A program made the translations under genes and the position numbers. This document shows, one piece after another, positions 23,100 through 30,691 of a stretch of 43,838 nucleotides of DNA; the stretch's first letter is position 1, and each line of letters begins with the position of its first letter. The stretch is from an uncultured Oscillospiraceae bacterium. Its GTDB lineage: Bacteria; Bacillota; Clostridia; Oscillospirales; Oscillospiraceae. The DNA lies in the NCBI GenBank assembly GCA_934590505.1, contig CAKTPC010000003.1, positions 1 to 43,838 on the forward strand, written 5' to 3'. The notes beneath the pieces were generated by a model, which was not told where the DNA came from, did no database searches, and was given only the letters and a program-made list of their open reading frames with translations.

Positions 23100-23987
23100 T
23101 TACATACCGAGCGTGGCCGCGAGTGCGACTGCCTCGTCGTATGCTGCCTGGTAGCTGCCGTCGGAGGTGACCTTGTCGACGACCTCGTTGACTGCTGCGA
23201 CCAGATCCTCGTTGCCCTTCGCGATGACGACGGACTTACCGAAGGAAGCTTCCTCTGCGGAGAACTCGAAGTTGGAGACTTCAAGCTCGCCGTTGCTGTT
23301 GGCTACGAGGGATTCGCCGACTGCCTGATCAACTACCAGACCTGCGATGTTGCCGTTCTGTACCTCAAGCGCGAGTGCGGGATACTTCTCAAGCTCGAAG
23401 AGCTCGCTGTCGGGAAGTGCGGACTGAATGAGCTGGGACTGGATGGTGCCCTTCTGTGCGCCGACCTTCTGGCCAGCGAGGGCTTCTTTGGTGGAGTAGG
23501 TATCTGCATTGCCGGTCTTGACGATAAGCAGCTGTGCACTGGTCTCGTACAGATCGCTGAAGTCTATCTCCTCAGCGCGCTCAGGGGTGTTGGTGAAGGC
23601 AGCTATGCCGAGGTCTACCTGACCGGACTGCACCGCGGGGATGATGCCTGCGAAGGACATGTCAACGATCTCGAGCTCAACGCCGAGACTGTCTGCGATC
23701 TGCTGAGCCAGCCACATATCGCAGCCGACAAAGTTCGCATCGAGGTCTTTGAACTCGTAGGGGGCATACTGTGCTTCAGTGCCGACAACGAGCTTGCCCT
23801 TGGCCTTGATCTGCTCAAGCAGGGAGGAGTGGCCAGCGGAAGGCTGCTCCTCAGCCTGAGCTTCGGTTGCCTGCGGCTCCTGCGGAGCTGCGGTTTCATT
23901 GCTGCCGCATCCGGTAAGGACAGTCAGCAGCATTGCGGCGCTGAGTGCCAGCACCAGTATTTTTTTGAGTATGCTAAGGTTTTTCAT
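23100..23987 (-). CDS. Amino-acid ABC transporter substrate-binding lipoprotein
   Basis: A 295-aa binding protein of solute-binding family 3. The ATG at 23987 is preceded by GAGGGAGGAT; the signal peptide ends in lipobox LTGC (MKNLSILKKILVLALSAAM... ). A Glu/Gln/Ala-rich linker is followed by the SBP family blocks KLVVGTEAQYAPYEF, VGCDMWLAQQIA and VDMSFAGIIPAVQSGQVDLG. The ligand is probably a polar amino acid. Upstream lies a near-consensus promoter with several palindromes. Confidence 0.93.
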   Translation of the reverse strand: MKNLSILKKILVLALSAAMLLTVLTGCGSNETAAPQEPQATEAQAEEQPSAGHSSLLEQIKAKGKLVVGTEAQYAPYEFKDLDANFVGCDMWLAQQIADSLGVELEIVDMSFAGIIPAVQSGQVDLGIAAFTNTPERAEEIDFSDLYETSAQLLIVKTGNADTYSTKEALAGQKVGAQKGTIQSQLIQSALPDSELFELEKYPALALEVQNGNIAGLVVDQAVGESLVANSNGELEVSNFEFSAEEASFGKSVVIAKGNEDLVAAVNEVVDKVTSDGSYQAAYDEAVALAATLGM

Positions 23988-24000
23988 TTTATCCTCCCTC

Positions 24001-24020
24001 TTGTGCATTTATATGCACAA
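24001..24020. promoter_or_regulatory. TTGTGCAT palindrome in the leader of the amino-acid ABC operon
   Basis: TTGTGCAT (24001-24008) and ATGCACAA (24013-24020) form an inverted repeat with a 4-base centre, placed about 14-33 bases after the expected start of transcription. A related copy, TTGTGCA-ATTT-ATGCAAA, lies at 24111-24128 and a half-site ATGTGCAT at 24032-24039. Together they look like operators for one regulator. Confidence 0.45.
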
Positions 24021-24040
24021 ATATGTAAGTGATGTGCATA

Positions 24041-24068
24041 ATTATACTCACCAAATCTGATTTGTAAA
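24041..24068 (-). promoter_or_regulatory. Sigma-A promoter of the amino-acid ABC operon
   Basis: On the minus strand TTTACA (complement of 24063-24068) and TATAAT (complement of 24041-24046) are 16 bases apart, 53 bases upstream of the binding-protein start. Confidence 0.78.
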
Positions 24069-24075
24069 TACTCAG

Positions 24076-24087
24076 TTCTCATGAGAA
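24076..24087. promoter_or_regulatory. 12-bp perfect palindrome upstream of the -35 box
   Basis: TTCTCATGAGAA is a perfect palindrome lying 8 bases upstream of the -35 element of the amino-acid ABC operon. It is followed by a further TCATGA. It is a candidate activator site. The regulator is unknown. Confidence 0.4.
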
Positions 24088-24143
24088 TCATGAATAATTA
24101 ACCGCCAGAATTGTGCAATTTATGCAAAAGCAGGGAGAATGAC

Positions 24144-25295
24144 TCAGAACGAAAGCTTTTCCATGCGGTCAAATGCGATTTTTAGTGTATCAATACCCAC
24201 TGTGCATGCAATTCTGAAATGCCCGACGCCTGCTGTGCCGAAGGCATTACCGTGGCTTACAAGGATATGCGCCTTATCAAGCAGCACATTGCAGAACTCG
24301 TCGTCCGTGAGCCCGGTTTTCTCTATGCCGGGGAACAGATAGAACGTGCCCTTCGGCCGCACAAGGCTGAGATATGGGAGTCTTTCTATGCGGTCGGCAG
24401 TATAAAAGATACGGTCGCGATACGCGGTGACGTATTTTTCGCGTATCTCGCGGCGCATCGAGAGCGCATGAATCGCGGCACGCTGCGATATCGATGGGGC
24501 GGTATAGATGAGCGAGCCGTTAATGTCATTCATGACCTCCAGCAGCTCAGGCTCCGCGATGATAACTCCGACGCGCCAGCCGGTCATCAGGAAGTTTTTG
24601 GAAAAGCTGTTGAGCGTGATGACGCGCTCGGCCATCCCCGGCAGAGTGCGGAGGGGACGGAAGTCGCCCTCGTAGAGATAAGTCGTGTAAATTTCGTCCG
24701 CCGCGATGAGCAGGTCATATTCCTTCGCGACGTGCGCGAGCATCTCAAGCGTATCATTGCTGTAAGCCATGCCGGTGGGGTTTGTGGGATTATTGAATAT
24801 AATTGCCTTTGTCCGCGGCGTAATGGCTGCGCGCAGGCGCGCCTCATCAATTGCATAGTCCTCATTCGCGTAGGTCGGTACATCGACGCATACGCCGCCA
24901 GCCAGCTCTATCTGTGTGCGGTACATGGGGAAGTACGGCGAAAAGACAATGACCTCGTCGCCGGGGTCGAGGATCGAAAACATCACCAGCGCCATGCCGA
25001 GACAGCTTGACGCGCTCACAAGCACATGGTCGTGCGCAAGCTTCTGGTCAAAATCCTCCTGCCACGCGCGGCACACAGCGTCAATAAGCTCCGGGTCGCC
25101 CTTGGGGTCGCCGTAACGCGTGTATCCTGCCTTCGCGTCGCGGAAGGCGGCGTTTATTATGCCATCGTCGGTGATGAAATCCGTGTCGCCTATGCTCAGG
25201 TCGATTATGTCCTTGTACTTTGCGAGCGCTTCCGTGTCGAGCGTCAGCCCGCTGCCGGCGTGCTGAAATCTTTTTGCGATGTAATTGCGTTTCAT
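24144..25295 (-). CDS. Class I/II PLP-dependent aminotransferase
   Basis: A 383-aa fold-type I aminotransferase of the AspC/class I group. The cofactor residues are visible: FNNPTNPTG (Asn about 172), AADEIY with Asp200, SFSKNFLMTGWRVG with the Schiff-base Lys233, and the substrate-carboxylate Arg in HFRIACTVG near the end. A strong AAGGAGG lies upstream of the ATG. The start ATG overlaps the stop of a broken larA-like gene (ATGA), so it was translationally coupled to it. The amino-acid substrate is not evident. It precedes the amino-acid ABC operon on the same strand, perhaps meaning a role in catabolism of the imported amino acid. Confidence 0.92.
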   Translation of the reverse strand: MKRNYIAKRFQHAGSGLTLDTEALAKYKDIIDLSIGDTDFITDDGIINAAFRDAKAGYTRYGDPKGDPELIDAVCRAWQEDFDQKLAHDHVLVSASSCLGMALVMFSILDPGDEVIVFSPYFPMYRTQIELAGGVCVDVPTYANEDYAIDEARLRAAITPRTKAIIFNNPTNPTGMAYSNDTLEMLAHVAKEYDLLIAADEIYTTYLYEGDFRPLRTLPGMAERVITLNSFSKNFLMTGWRVGVIIAEPELLEVMNDINGSLIYTAPSISQRAAIHALSMRREIREKYVTAYRDRIFYTADRIERLPYLSLVRPKGTFYLFPGIEKTGLTDDEFCNVLLDKAHILVSHGNAFGTAGVGHFRIACTVGIDTLKIAFDRMEKLSF

Positions 25296-25580
25296 ACTTC
25301 AATATCCTCCTTAACGTGCGGTATTACTGTCGAGCCGTTCGGTATCACATAGACCGACTTACCATCAAGCCGCGCCGCGGCAAGCAGGGAATCGACAAAA
25401 GAAAATATAGCCTGCGACCGTGAAGTGCTCACGCAGACGCCGCTCTATCGTACCTGCGGTGATATCCTTCGTCGTGCGGTTGATGGACACTGGCGTGCCG
25501 TGCAGCTCTCCGAGGATATTGCCGCCCACCAGCGGAAGCGTCACCGTACCGTCGCCGTAAGCAAATTGATAATTATTCAT
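25292..25580 (-). pseudogene. LarA-like (lactate racemase / DUF2088) gene remnant
   Basis: From ATG 25580 the frame reads MNNYQFAYGDGTVTLPLVGG then NILGELHGTPVS, which resembles the N-terminus of LarA-family nickel-pincer enzymes (YGKG..T..IP..N..G.L). After about 60 codons that frame continues into unrelated residues and stops at 25365. In a frame shifted by one base the C-terminal end of the family can be read: SLLAAARLDGKSVYVIPNGS then TVIPHV, ending at TGA 25294-25292, which overlaps the aminotransferase ATG. The whole relic spans about 96 codons against roughly 420 in an intact LarA, so the catalytic middle is gone. The family assignment is by eye; the internal junction cannot be placed exactly. 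Confidence 0.55.
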
Positions 25581-25625
25581 GCTTATCCCATCCATACTGC
25601 ATATTTGCAATTGAAATAATGCCAA

Positions 25626-25654
25626 AGTATATTGTAATCCGACGCATATTGCAA
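25626..25654 (-). promoter_or_regulatory. Promoter upstream of the larA-like relic and aminotransferase
   Basis: On the minus strand TTGCAA (complement of 25649-25654) and TATACT (complement of 25626-25631) are 17 bases apart, so transcription of the relic plus aminotransferase may persist. Confidence 0.6.
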
Positions 25655-25762
25655 TAGTAAATATTCATAAAATTGAAGTTTTGGATATAATGATCGCCGA
25701 AAGGCTGCGCAGCGCCGGGCGCTTGGTGATAATGCTATTGCCCAGCAGATAGTTTGCAATGG
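25655..25762. other. Intergenic stretch between relic promoter and ackA terminator
   Basis: About 110 bases, AT-rich on the left, without a convincing gene. A plus-strand 20-codon frame (25690-25752) follows a TATAAT but has no ribosome binding site or recognisable product. Part of a larger decayed region is possible, given the adjacent relic. Confidence 0.4.
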
Positions 25763-25790
25763 AAAAGGCGGCTGCGTGATGCAGCCGCCT
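25763..25790 (-). terminator. Intrinsic terminator of ackA
   Basis: AGGCGGCTGC (25766-25775) and GCAGCCGCCT (25781-25790) form a 10-bp GC-rich stem; on the minus strand it is followed by TTT-CC. It lies 24 bases after the ackA stop. Confidence 0.85.
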
Positions 25791-25813
25791 GAAGATGTAT
25801 GGTGTTGTTATAA

Positions 25814-27016
25814 TCAGAGTGCGTCGACAATAGCCTTGGTGTCTCTCGCGATGACAAGCTCTTCATTCGTGGGAAGAACATAAACCTTGACCTTAGAGTC
25901 GGGAGTGGAGATCATGATGTCCTGACCGCGTTTTGCGTTTGCCTCTGCGTCGATCTTCACGCCGAGATAGCCGAAGTACTCACAGATAGCAGCTCTGGTG
26001 TAGGAGGAGTTCTCACCGACACCGGCGGTGAAGATGATGGCGTCAACGCCGTTCATCGCCGCAACATAGGAGCCGACGACTTTCGCGACCCAGTAGTGGA
26101 ACATATCAAGTGCGAGCTGTGCTCTCTCGTTGCCCTCTTCTGCGGCCTTGTCCAGATCACGGAAGTCGGAGGACACGCCGGAGATACCGAGCACGCCGGA
26201 CTTCTTATTGAGGATGGTCAGCATTTCGTCGATGCCGATGTTGTGCTTGTTCATTATGAACTGCATTGCGCCCGGATCGAGGTCGCCGCAGCGGGTGCCC
26301 ATCGGCAGGCCGACCAGAGGCGTAAAGCCCATCGAGGTGTCGACGCACTTGCCGCCGTCGATCGCGCAGATGGAGGAGCCGTTGCCAAGGTGGCAGGAGA
26401 TGAGCTTCAGCTCCTCGGCGGGCCTGCCCATGACCTCGGCGCAGTGACCGGAGACATAGCGGTGGGAGGTGCCGTGGAAGCCGTAGCGGCGGACGCTGTC
26501 GTTTTTATAGTATTCATAAGGCACGGCGTACATATATGCCATGCCCGGCATGGTCTGGTGGAAAGCGGTGTCGAACACTGCGACCATGGGCACATCGCCC
26601 ATAACTGCCCGACATGCCTTTATGCCGGTGAGGTTCGCTGGGTTGTGCAGCGGCCCGAAGGGGATGCACTCCTCGATAGCGTCCATGACCGGTCCGTTAA
26701 TGAGAACGGGCTGAGAGAACTTCTCGCCGCCGTGGAGCACACGGTGGCCGACAGCGTCTATCTCGCTCATGGAGGAGATCACGCCGTACTCGGGGCTTAC
26801 GAGTTTTTCAATAGACGCGGCTATAGCCTCGGCGTGGGTGGGCATGGGGATATCCGCTTCAAAAACCTTCTTGTCGCCGACCAGCGGGGTGTGCTTGAGA
26901 TGACCGTCAATGCCGATGCGCTCGCACAGGCCCTTAGCCATGACCTTTTCGGTCTCCATGTCGATCAGCTGATACTTGAGAGAGGAGCTGCCGGCATTGA
27001 TAACAAGGATCTTCAT
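25814..27016 (-). CDS. ackA: Acetate kinase
   Basis: A 400-aa acetate kinase converting acetyl phosphate plus ADP to acetate plus ATP, the energy-yielding end of acetate fermentation. Signatures are INAGSSSLKYQL at the N-terminus, VGHRVLHGGEKFSQP with the substrate Arg (about residue 91), FHGTSHRYVSGHC with the catalytic-site His (about 180), and GVGENS near residue 330. Length and motifs are normal. No pta gene is adjacent; instead the gene diverges from tmcAL. A GAAAGGA precedes the ATG and a promoter lies 61-88 bases upstream of the start. Confidence 0.97.
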   Translation of the reverse strand: MKILVINAGSSSLKYQLIDMETEKVMAKGLCERIGIDGHLKHTPLVGDKKVFEADIPMPTHAEAIAASIEKLVSPEYGVISSMSEIDAVGHRVLHGGEKFSQPVLINGPVMDAIEECIPFGPLHNPANLTGIKACRAVMGDVPMVAVFDTAFHQTMPGMAYMYAVPYEYYKNDSVRRYGFHGTSHRYVSGHCAEVMGRPAEELKLISCHLGNGSSICAIDGGKCVDTSMGFTPLVGLPMGTRCGDLDPGAMQFIMNKHNIGIDEMLTILNKKSGVLGISGVSSDFRDLDKAAEEGNERAQLALDMFHYWVAKVVGSYVAAMNGVDAIIFTAGVGENSSYTRAAICEYFGYLGVKIDAEANAKRGQDIMISTPDSKVKVYVLPTNEELVIARDTKAIVDAL

Positions 27017-27034
27017 TATTTATTTTCCTTTCTA

Positions 27035-27063
27035 TTGTAAATCCTGCCTGAATTAGATAAAAT
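27035..27063 (+). promoter_or_regulatory. Promoter for tmcAL
   Basis: TTGTAA (27035-27040) and TAAAAT (27058-27063) are 17 bases apart on the plus strand, in the divergent ackA-tmcAL gap. Confidence 0.6.
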
Positions 27064-27076
27064 AGCAACATCATTT

Positions 27077-27104
27077 ATTTTAATACATTTACGTGAAAAA
27101 TCAA
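27077..27104 (-). promoter_or_regulatory. Promoter for ackA
   Basis: On the minus strand TTGATT (complement of 27099-27104) and TAAAAT (complement of 27077-27082) are 16 bases apart. The core lies next to, and does not overlap, the plus-strand tmcAL promoter, so transcripts from the two promoters would cross over each other's core. Confidence 0.65.
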
Positions 27105-27129
27105 GATTTTTTTATTCGGAGATTTTCAG

Positions 27130-28326
27130 ATGGATATAGCCGGTATCGTATGTGAATATAACCCCTTCCACAGCGGGCACATGTACCAGCTCGCCGAGAC
27201 CCGCCGCGCCCTCGGTGAGGATACGCTGACGGTGTGCGTGATGTCCGGGGACTTTGTCCAGCGCGGGGAAGCGGCGGTGTTTTCCAAGTTCACCCGCGCG
27301 GAGGCTGCCTGCCGCGCGGGCGCCGACCTTGTGCTCGAGCTTCCGCTGCCGTGGTGCCTATCTTCTGCGGAGGGTTTTGCTGCGGGCGCTGTTTCGCTGC
27401 TTGCCGCTGTCGGCTGTACGCATCTGAGCTTCGGCAGCGAGAGCGGCGATGTTGAAATGCTCCAAATGCTTGCCCGGGAAATACTCGCTCCGGACACTCA
27501 GCGAGAAATTACCGTCTTGCTTCAGCGCTCGCCGGAGCTGTCCTATGCTATGGCGCGCGAGCGGGTGCTGACGGAAAAGCTGGGGGAGTGCGGCAGCCTT
27601 CTCTCACAGCCGAATAACATCCTCGCCGTCGAATACCTCAAGGCCATATATAAAAACGCTTATCCCATTACCCCCATCACAGTAAAGCGCATCGGCAGCG
27701 GGCACGATAAAGCAGGGGAGCAGGGCCCTAAGTCCGCGTCGGAGCTTAGGGGACTGATGGAGACCGGCACGGATATTTCGGAATACATCCCGGATGCGGC
27801 GCTGTCCGTGTACCGGCGTGAGTGCGCAGCGGGGCGTGGACGGAACATCACGGTACTGGAGACGGCGCTGCTGTCCCGGCTGCGTATGCTCGACAGAGAC
27901 GTGTATGAAAGTCTGCCAGATGGCGGCGACGGCGCGGGCGCGCGGCTGTGGAAGGCCGTCAGAGAGGAGAGCACGATTAAGGATATCGCGCAGGCGGCGA
28001 GGACAAAGCGCTATCCGCTCGCCCGGATGCGCCGCATGCTGCTGTGCGCCGCGCTCGGCGTTAGTGCAGAATATACAAATACGCTCCCACCGTATGCACG
28101 AGTGCTGGCCGCCAACGCTGATGGCTGCTCATATCTGCGCGAGATCGACGGAAAGTCAGCCGTCCCGGTGCTTACAAAGCCCGCCGCTGTCCGCCGTCTG
28201 GACGGCTCCGCGGCCAAAGTGTTCGCGCTCGGCGCATCGGCACATGACGTCTATACCCTACAAAACGTTACAAACAGTGACAAAAAATGCGGCCAAGACT
28301 GGCGAAACGGGCCTGCTATTGTGTAA
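27130..28326 (+). CDS. tmcAL: tRNA(Met) cytidine acetate ligase (TmcAL/YlbM family)
   Basis: A 398-aa nucleotidyltransferase-fold enzyme. The family (B. subtilis TmcAL) makes N4-acetylcytidine at the wobble base of elongator tRNA-Met from acetate and ATP. The HxGH-type motif is in IVCEYNPFHSGHMYQL (about residues 5-20), followed by VMSGDFVQRGE (about 37-47), the LELPLPWCLSSAEGFA block and RIGSGHDK; these define the family. CGGAG precedes the ATG. It diverges from ackA; since the enzyme consumes acetate and AckA produces it, the pairing is suggestive, but it is also a common arrangement in Firmicutes with no proven link. Confidence 0.9.
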   Translation: MDIAGIVCEYNPFHSGHMYQLAETRRALGEDTLTVCVMSGDFVQRGEAAVFSKFTRAEAACRAGADLVLELPLPWCLSSAEGFAAGAVSLLAAVGCTHLSFGSESGDVEMLQMLAREILAPDTQREITVLLQRSPELSYAMARERVLTEKLGECGSLLSQPNNILAVEYLKAIYKNAYPITPITVKRIGSGHDKAGEQGPKSASELRGLMETGTDISEYIPDAALSVYRRECAAGRGRNITVLETALLSRLRMLDRDVYESLPDGGDGAGARLWKAVREESTIKDIAQAARTKRYPLARMRRMLLCAALGVSAEYTNTLPPYARVLAANADGCSYLREIDGKSAVPVLTKPAAVRRLDGSAAKVFALGASAHDVYTLQNVTNSDKKCGQDWRNGPAIV

Positions 28327-28377
28327 TTTCCATAAAATGTGGTTTTGGGTGGGAAGTAATTTGGTAATTTAAGTTTA

Positions 28378-28406
28378 TTGCAATTTAACTCGTCATAGTG
28401 CATAAT
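28378..28406 (+). promoter_or_regulatory. Promoter of the liv operon
   Basis: TTGCAA (28378-28383) and CATAAT (28401-28406) are 17 bases apart. About 75 bases of leader follow before the livJ ATG, with a small CTGTC/GACAG hairpin at 28432-28451 but no recognisable riboswitch or T-box. Confidence 0.65.
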
Positions 28407-28486
28407 CATCATATCGTTACTGAAATACATCTGTCCGCGATACAGAGACAGTTTCGGCAACATAGTAATTTATAGGAGGAACCAAA

Positions 28487-29695
28487 ATGAAAAAGGTTAT
28501 TGCACTTGTTCTGGCACTCGTTATGGTGTTTGCACTGTGCGCCTGCGGCAGCAGCGACAGCGGCAGCAGCAGTCAGGCGGCTTCCGGCAGCGATGCTAAG
28601 GTCGTCAAGATAGGCGTTTTCGAGCCTACCAGCGGTCAGAATGCCGCCGGCGGCAAGAAAGAAATTCTCGGTATTGAGTATGCGCACTCTCTGTACCCCA
28701 CCGTTGATATAAACGGCGAGACTTATAATATAGAACTCGTCTATGCGGATAACGCATCCGACGCAGCCAAGGCTCCCTCCGCAGCTCAGCTTCTTATAAG
28801 CAACAATGTCTCCGTCGTTGTCGGTACTTACGGCTCCGGCTGCGCCATCGCTGCCGGCGACCTGTTCGCCGAGGCCAAGATCCCAGCGATCGGCACCTCC
28901 TGCACTAACCCCCAGGTCACTCTCGGCAATGACTACTACTTCCGCATCGCTTACATCGACCCGTTCCAGGGTGCAGTCATGGCAAGCTACGCTCTTAAGA
29001 ACGGCTGCAAGAACTGCGTCGTTATAGTTGAAGCCGGCGATGACTACTCCGCAGGCTTCGGCAACTACTTCTCCGAGGCAATGCTTAACGGCGGCGCTTC
29101 CTGCGACACCGTCACCTTCCAGACCGGTGAGACCGACTTCTCCACCATCATGGCAAACATCAAGTCTAAGGGCTATGACGGCATCTTCGCTCCTGTCTCC
29201 ATCGAGACCGCTCCTCTGATCATCAACCAGGCTCGTGAAGCCGGTGTTGACTGCCAGATCATGGCCGGCGACACTTGGGACGATATCTCCATTGCTGAGC
29301 GCGCAGGCGCAAACGCAAACGGCGTTTTCTTCTCCGCATTCTTCGATGCTTCCGATACGAGCAACGAAGCCGGTGTTGAGTTCAACAAGGGCATCCTTGA
29401 GTGGATCGCTGCCGACGCAACCAGAACTGAGAACAACGGCGGCGCTGCTGACGCTATCTCCTCCGTCACTCCCTGCGGCTATGATGCTTACATGGCGGCC
29501 TACAACGCCATCCTCGCCGCACAGAGCATCGACGGTGAAGCCATCCGCGACGCTCTCGCAGGTCTCGAGGTCAAGGGCCTTGTCACCGGCGACCTGAAGT
29601 TCGATGAGAACGGCGACGCCATCAAAAACTATGTTGCTATCAAGACCTTCCAGGACGGCAAGATAGTATTCTCCGATGCTTACACCGGCGAATAA
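28487..29695 (+). CDS. livJ: Branched-chain amino-acid ABC transporter substrate-binding lipoprotein
   Basis: A 402-aa lipoprotein of the LivJ/LivK (Leu/Ile/Val-binding) family. The signal peptide MKKVIALVLALVMVFALCAC ends in lipobox LCAC, followed by a Ser/Gly-rich linker. The mature domain has KIGVFEPTSGQNAAGG, VVGTYGSGCAIAAGDL and FFRIAY-like GNDYYFRIAYIDPFQG, typical of the family. A strong TAGGAGG lies upstream. Lysine codons are nearly all AAG, consistent with high expression. It heads the livJ-H-M-G-F operon; the actual ligand may be a branched-chain or another amino acid. Confidence 0.95.
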   Translation: MKKVIALVLALVMVFALCACGSSDSGSSSQAASGSDAKVVKIGVFEPTSGQNAAGGKKEILGIEYAHSLYPTVDINGETYNIELVYADNASDAAKAPSAAQLLISNNVSVVVGTYGSGCAIAAGDLFAEAKIPAIGTSCTNPQVTLGNDYYFRIAYIDPFQGAVMASYALKNGCKNCVVIVEAGDDYSAGFGNYFSEAMLNGGASCDTVTFQTGETDFSTIMANIKSKGYDGIFAPVSIETAPLIINQAREAGVDCQIMAGDTWDDISIAERAGANANGVFFSAFFDASDTSNEAGVEFNKGILEWIAADATRTENNGGAADAISSVTPCGYDAYMAAYNAILAAQSIDGEAIRDALAGLEVKGLVTGDLKFDENGDAIKNYVAIKTFQDGKIVFSDAYTGE

Positions 29696-29728
29696 TTGAT
29701 CGCTTTTACCTAATGCAAACGTAAGCGC

Positions 29729-29755
29729 TTTCCCCGGCGAAAATCGCCGGGGAAA
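29729..29755 (+). terminator. 12-bp hairpin between livJ and livH
   Basis: TTTCCCCGGCGA (29729-29740) pairs with TCGCCGGGGAAA (29744-29755) around an AAA loop. The following sequence is only moderately T-rich. It is likely to act as an attenuator or mRNA-stability element between the abundant binding protein and its transporter. Confidence 0.65.
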
Positions 29756-29799
29756 CGTTCCGTTTTATTGCAGATATAGAATTGTTAGGAGGCTGTAAT

Positions 29800-30687
29800 A
29801 TGCACACTGCCACATATTACATAGATCTGCTGCTGTCCGGCATTACGGTCGGCAGCCTTTATGCGTTGATTGCCATTGGCTACACCATGGTCTACGGCAT
29901 CCTTCGCCTTATCAACTTTGCCCATGGCGATATCTTTATGATGGCCGGCTTTTTCATGGTTTATATCAGCGCTTCAATGCCTATGGCAGTCGCTATCCCC
30001 GTCGTGCTTATTATGACGGTGGCGCTCGGTCTGCTCATTGAGCGTGCAGCGTATAAGCCCCTGCGCAGCGCACCGCGCATGTCGGTCATGATATCGGCCA
30101 TCGGCGTGTCATACCTGCTGCAGAACCTTGCGACCTACATAACTGGCGGCCTTGCAAGACCCTATCCTGAGATATCCTTCCTGAAGGGAACCTTCATGCT
30201 CGGTGCGCTCAAGATAAAGGTAATCACGGTCGTCACCCCGCTGCTCACCATCCTGCTCGTCATCGCGCTCGTGCTCTTCATCAACCATACCAAGACCGGC
30301 ATGGCGATGCGTGCCGTATCCCGTGACTTTGATACTGCCCGTCTCATGGGCATCAAGGTCAACAATATCATTTCCGTGACCTTCATCATCGGCTCCTTCC
30401 TTGCCGGTGTCGGCTCCATTCTTTACTTCAGCAATTACGGTCAGGTCAGCCCGACCATCGGCGCCATGCCCGGACTCAAGGCCTTCGTTGCCGCGGTGTT
30501 CGGCGGCATCGGCTCGATCCCCGGCGCTGTCCTCGGCGCATATATAATCGGTATCTGCGAATCTCTGATAAAGGCGAATGACGCGATCGCTATTTTCAGC
30601 AACGCCTTCACCTTTGCTCTGCTGATTCTGGTGCTGCTGTTCAAGCCCAACGGAATGTTCGGCGAGAAGCTTGCGGAGAAAGTGTGA
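29800..30687 (+). CDS. livH: Branched-chain amino-acid ABC transporter permease LivH
   Basis: A 295-aa permease with about eight membrane segments. The family blocks GSLYALIAIGYTMVYGILRLINFAHGD (read in two pieces around residue 25-45) and the C-terminal FVAAVFGGIGSIPGAVLG are intact. ATG 29800 is chosen because TTAGGAGG lies 7 bases upstream; the TTG at 29782 would place the ribosome binding site inside the gene. It pairs with LivM and receives energy from LivG and LivF. Confidence 0.95.
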   Translation: MHTATYYIDLLLSGITVGSLYALIAIGYTMVYGILRLINFAHGDIFMMAGFFMVYISASMPMAVAIPVVLIMTVALGLLIERAAYKPLRSAPRMSVMISAIGVSYLLQNLATYITGGLARPYPEISFLKGTFMLGALKIKVITVVTPLLTILLVIALVLFINHTKTGMAMRAVSRDFDTARLMGIKVNNIISVTFIIGSFLAGVGSILYFSNYGQVSPTIGAMPGLKAFVAAVFGGIGSIPGAVLGAYIIGICESLIKANDAIAIFSNAFTFALLILVLLFKPNGMFGEKLAEKV

Positions 30688-30691
30688 GATC

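Noticed and set aside
25690..25752. 20-codon plus-strand frame after a TATAAT-like sequence
   Set aside because: No ribosome binding site, no similarity recognised, and too short to weigh against chance.
28407..28486. T-box or riboswitch in the livJ leader
   Set aside because: The leader is only about 80 bases and shows one small hairpin; no T-box sequence or terminator/antiterminator pair is visible.
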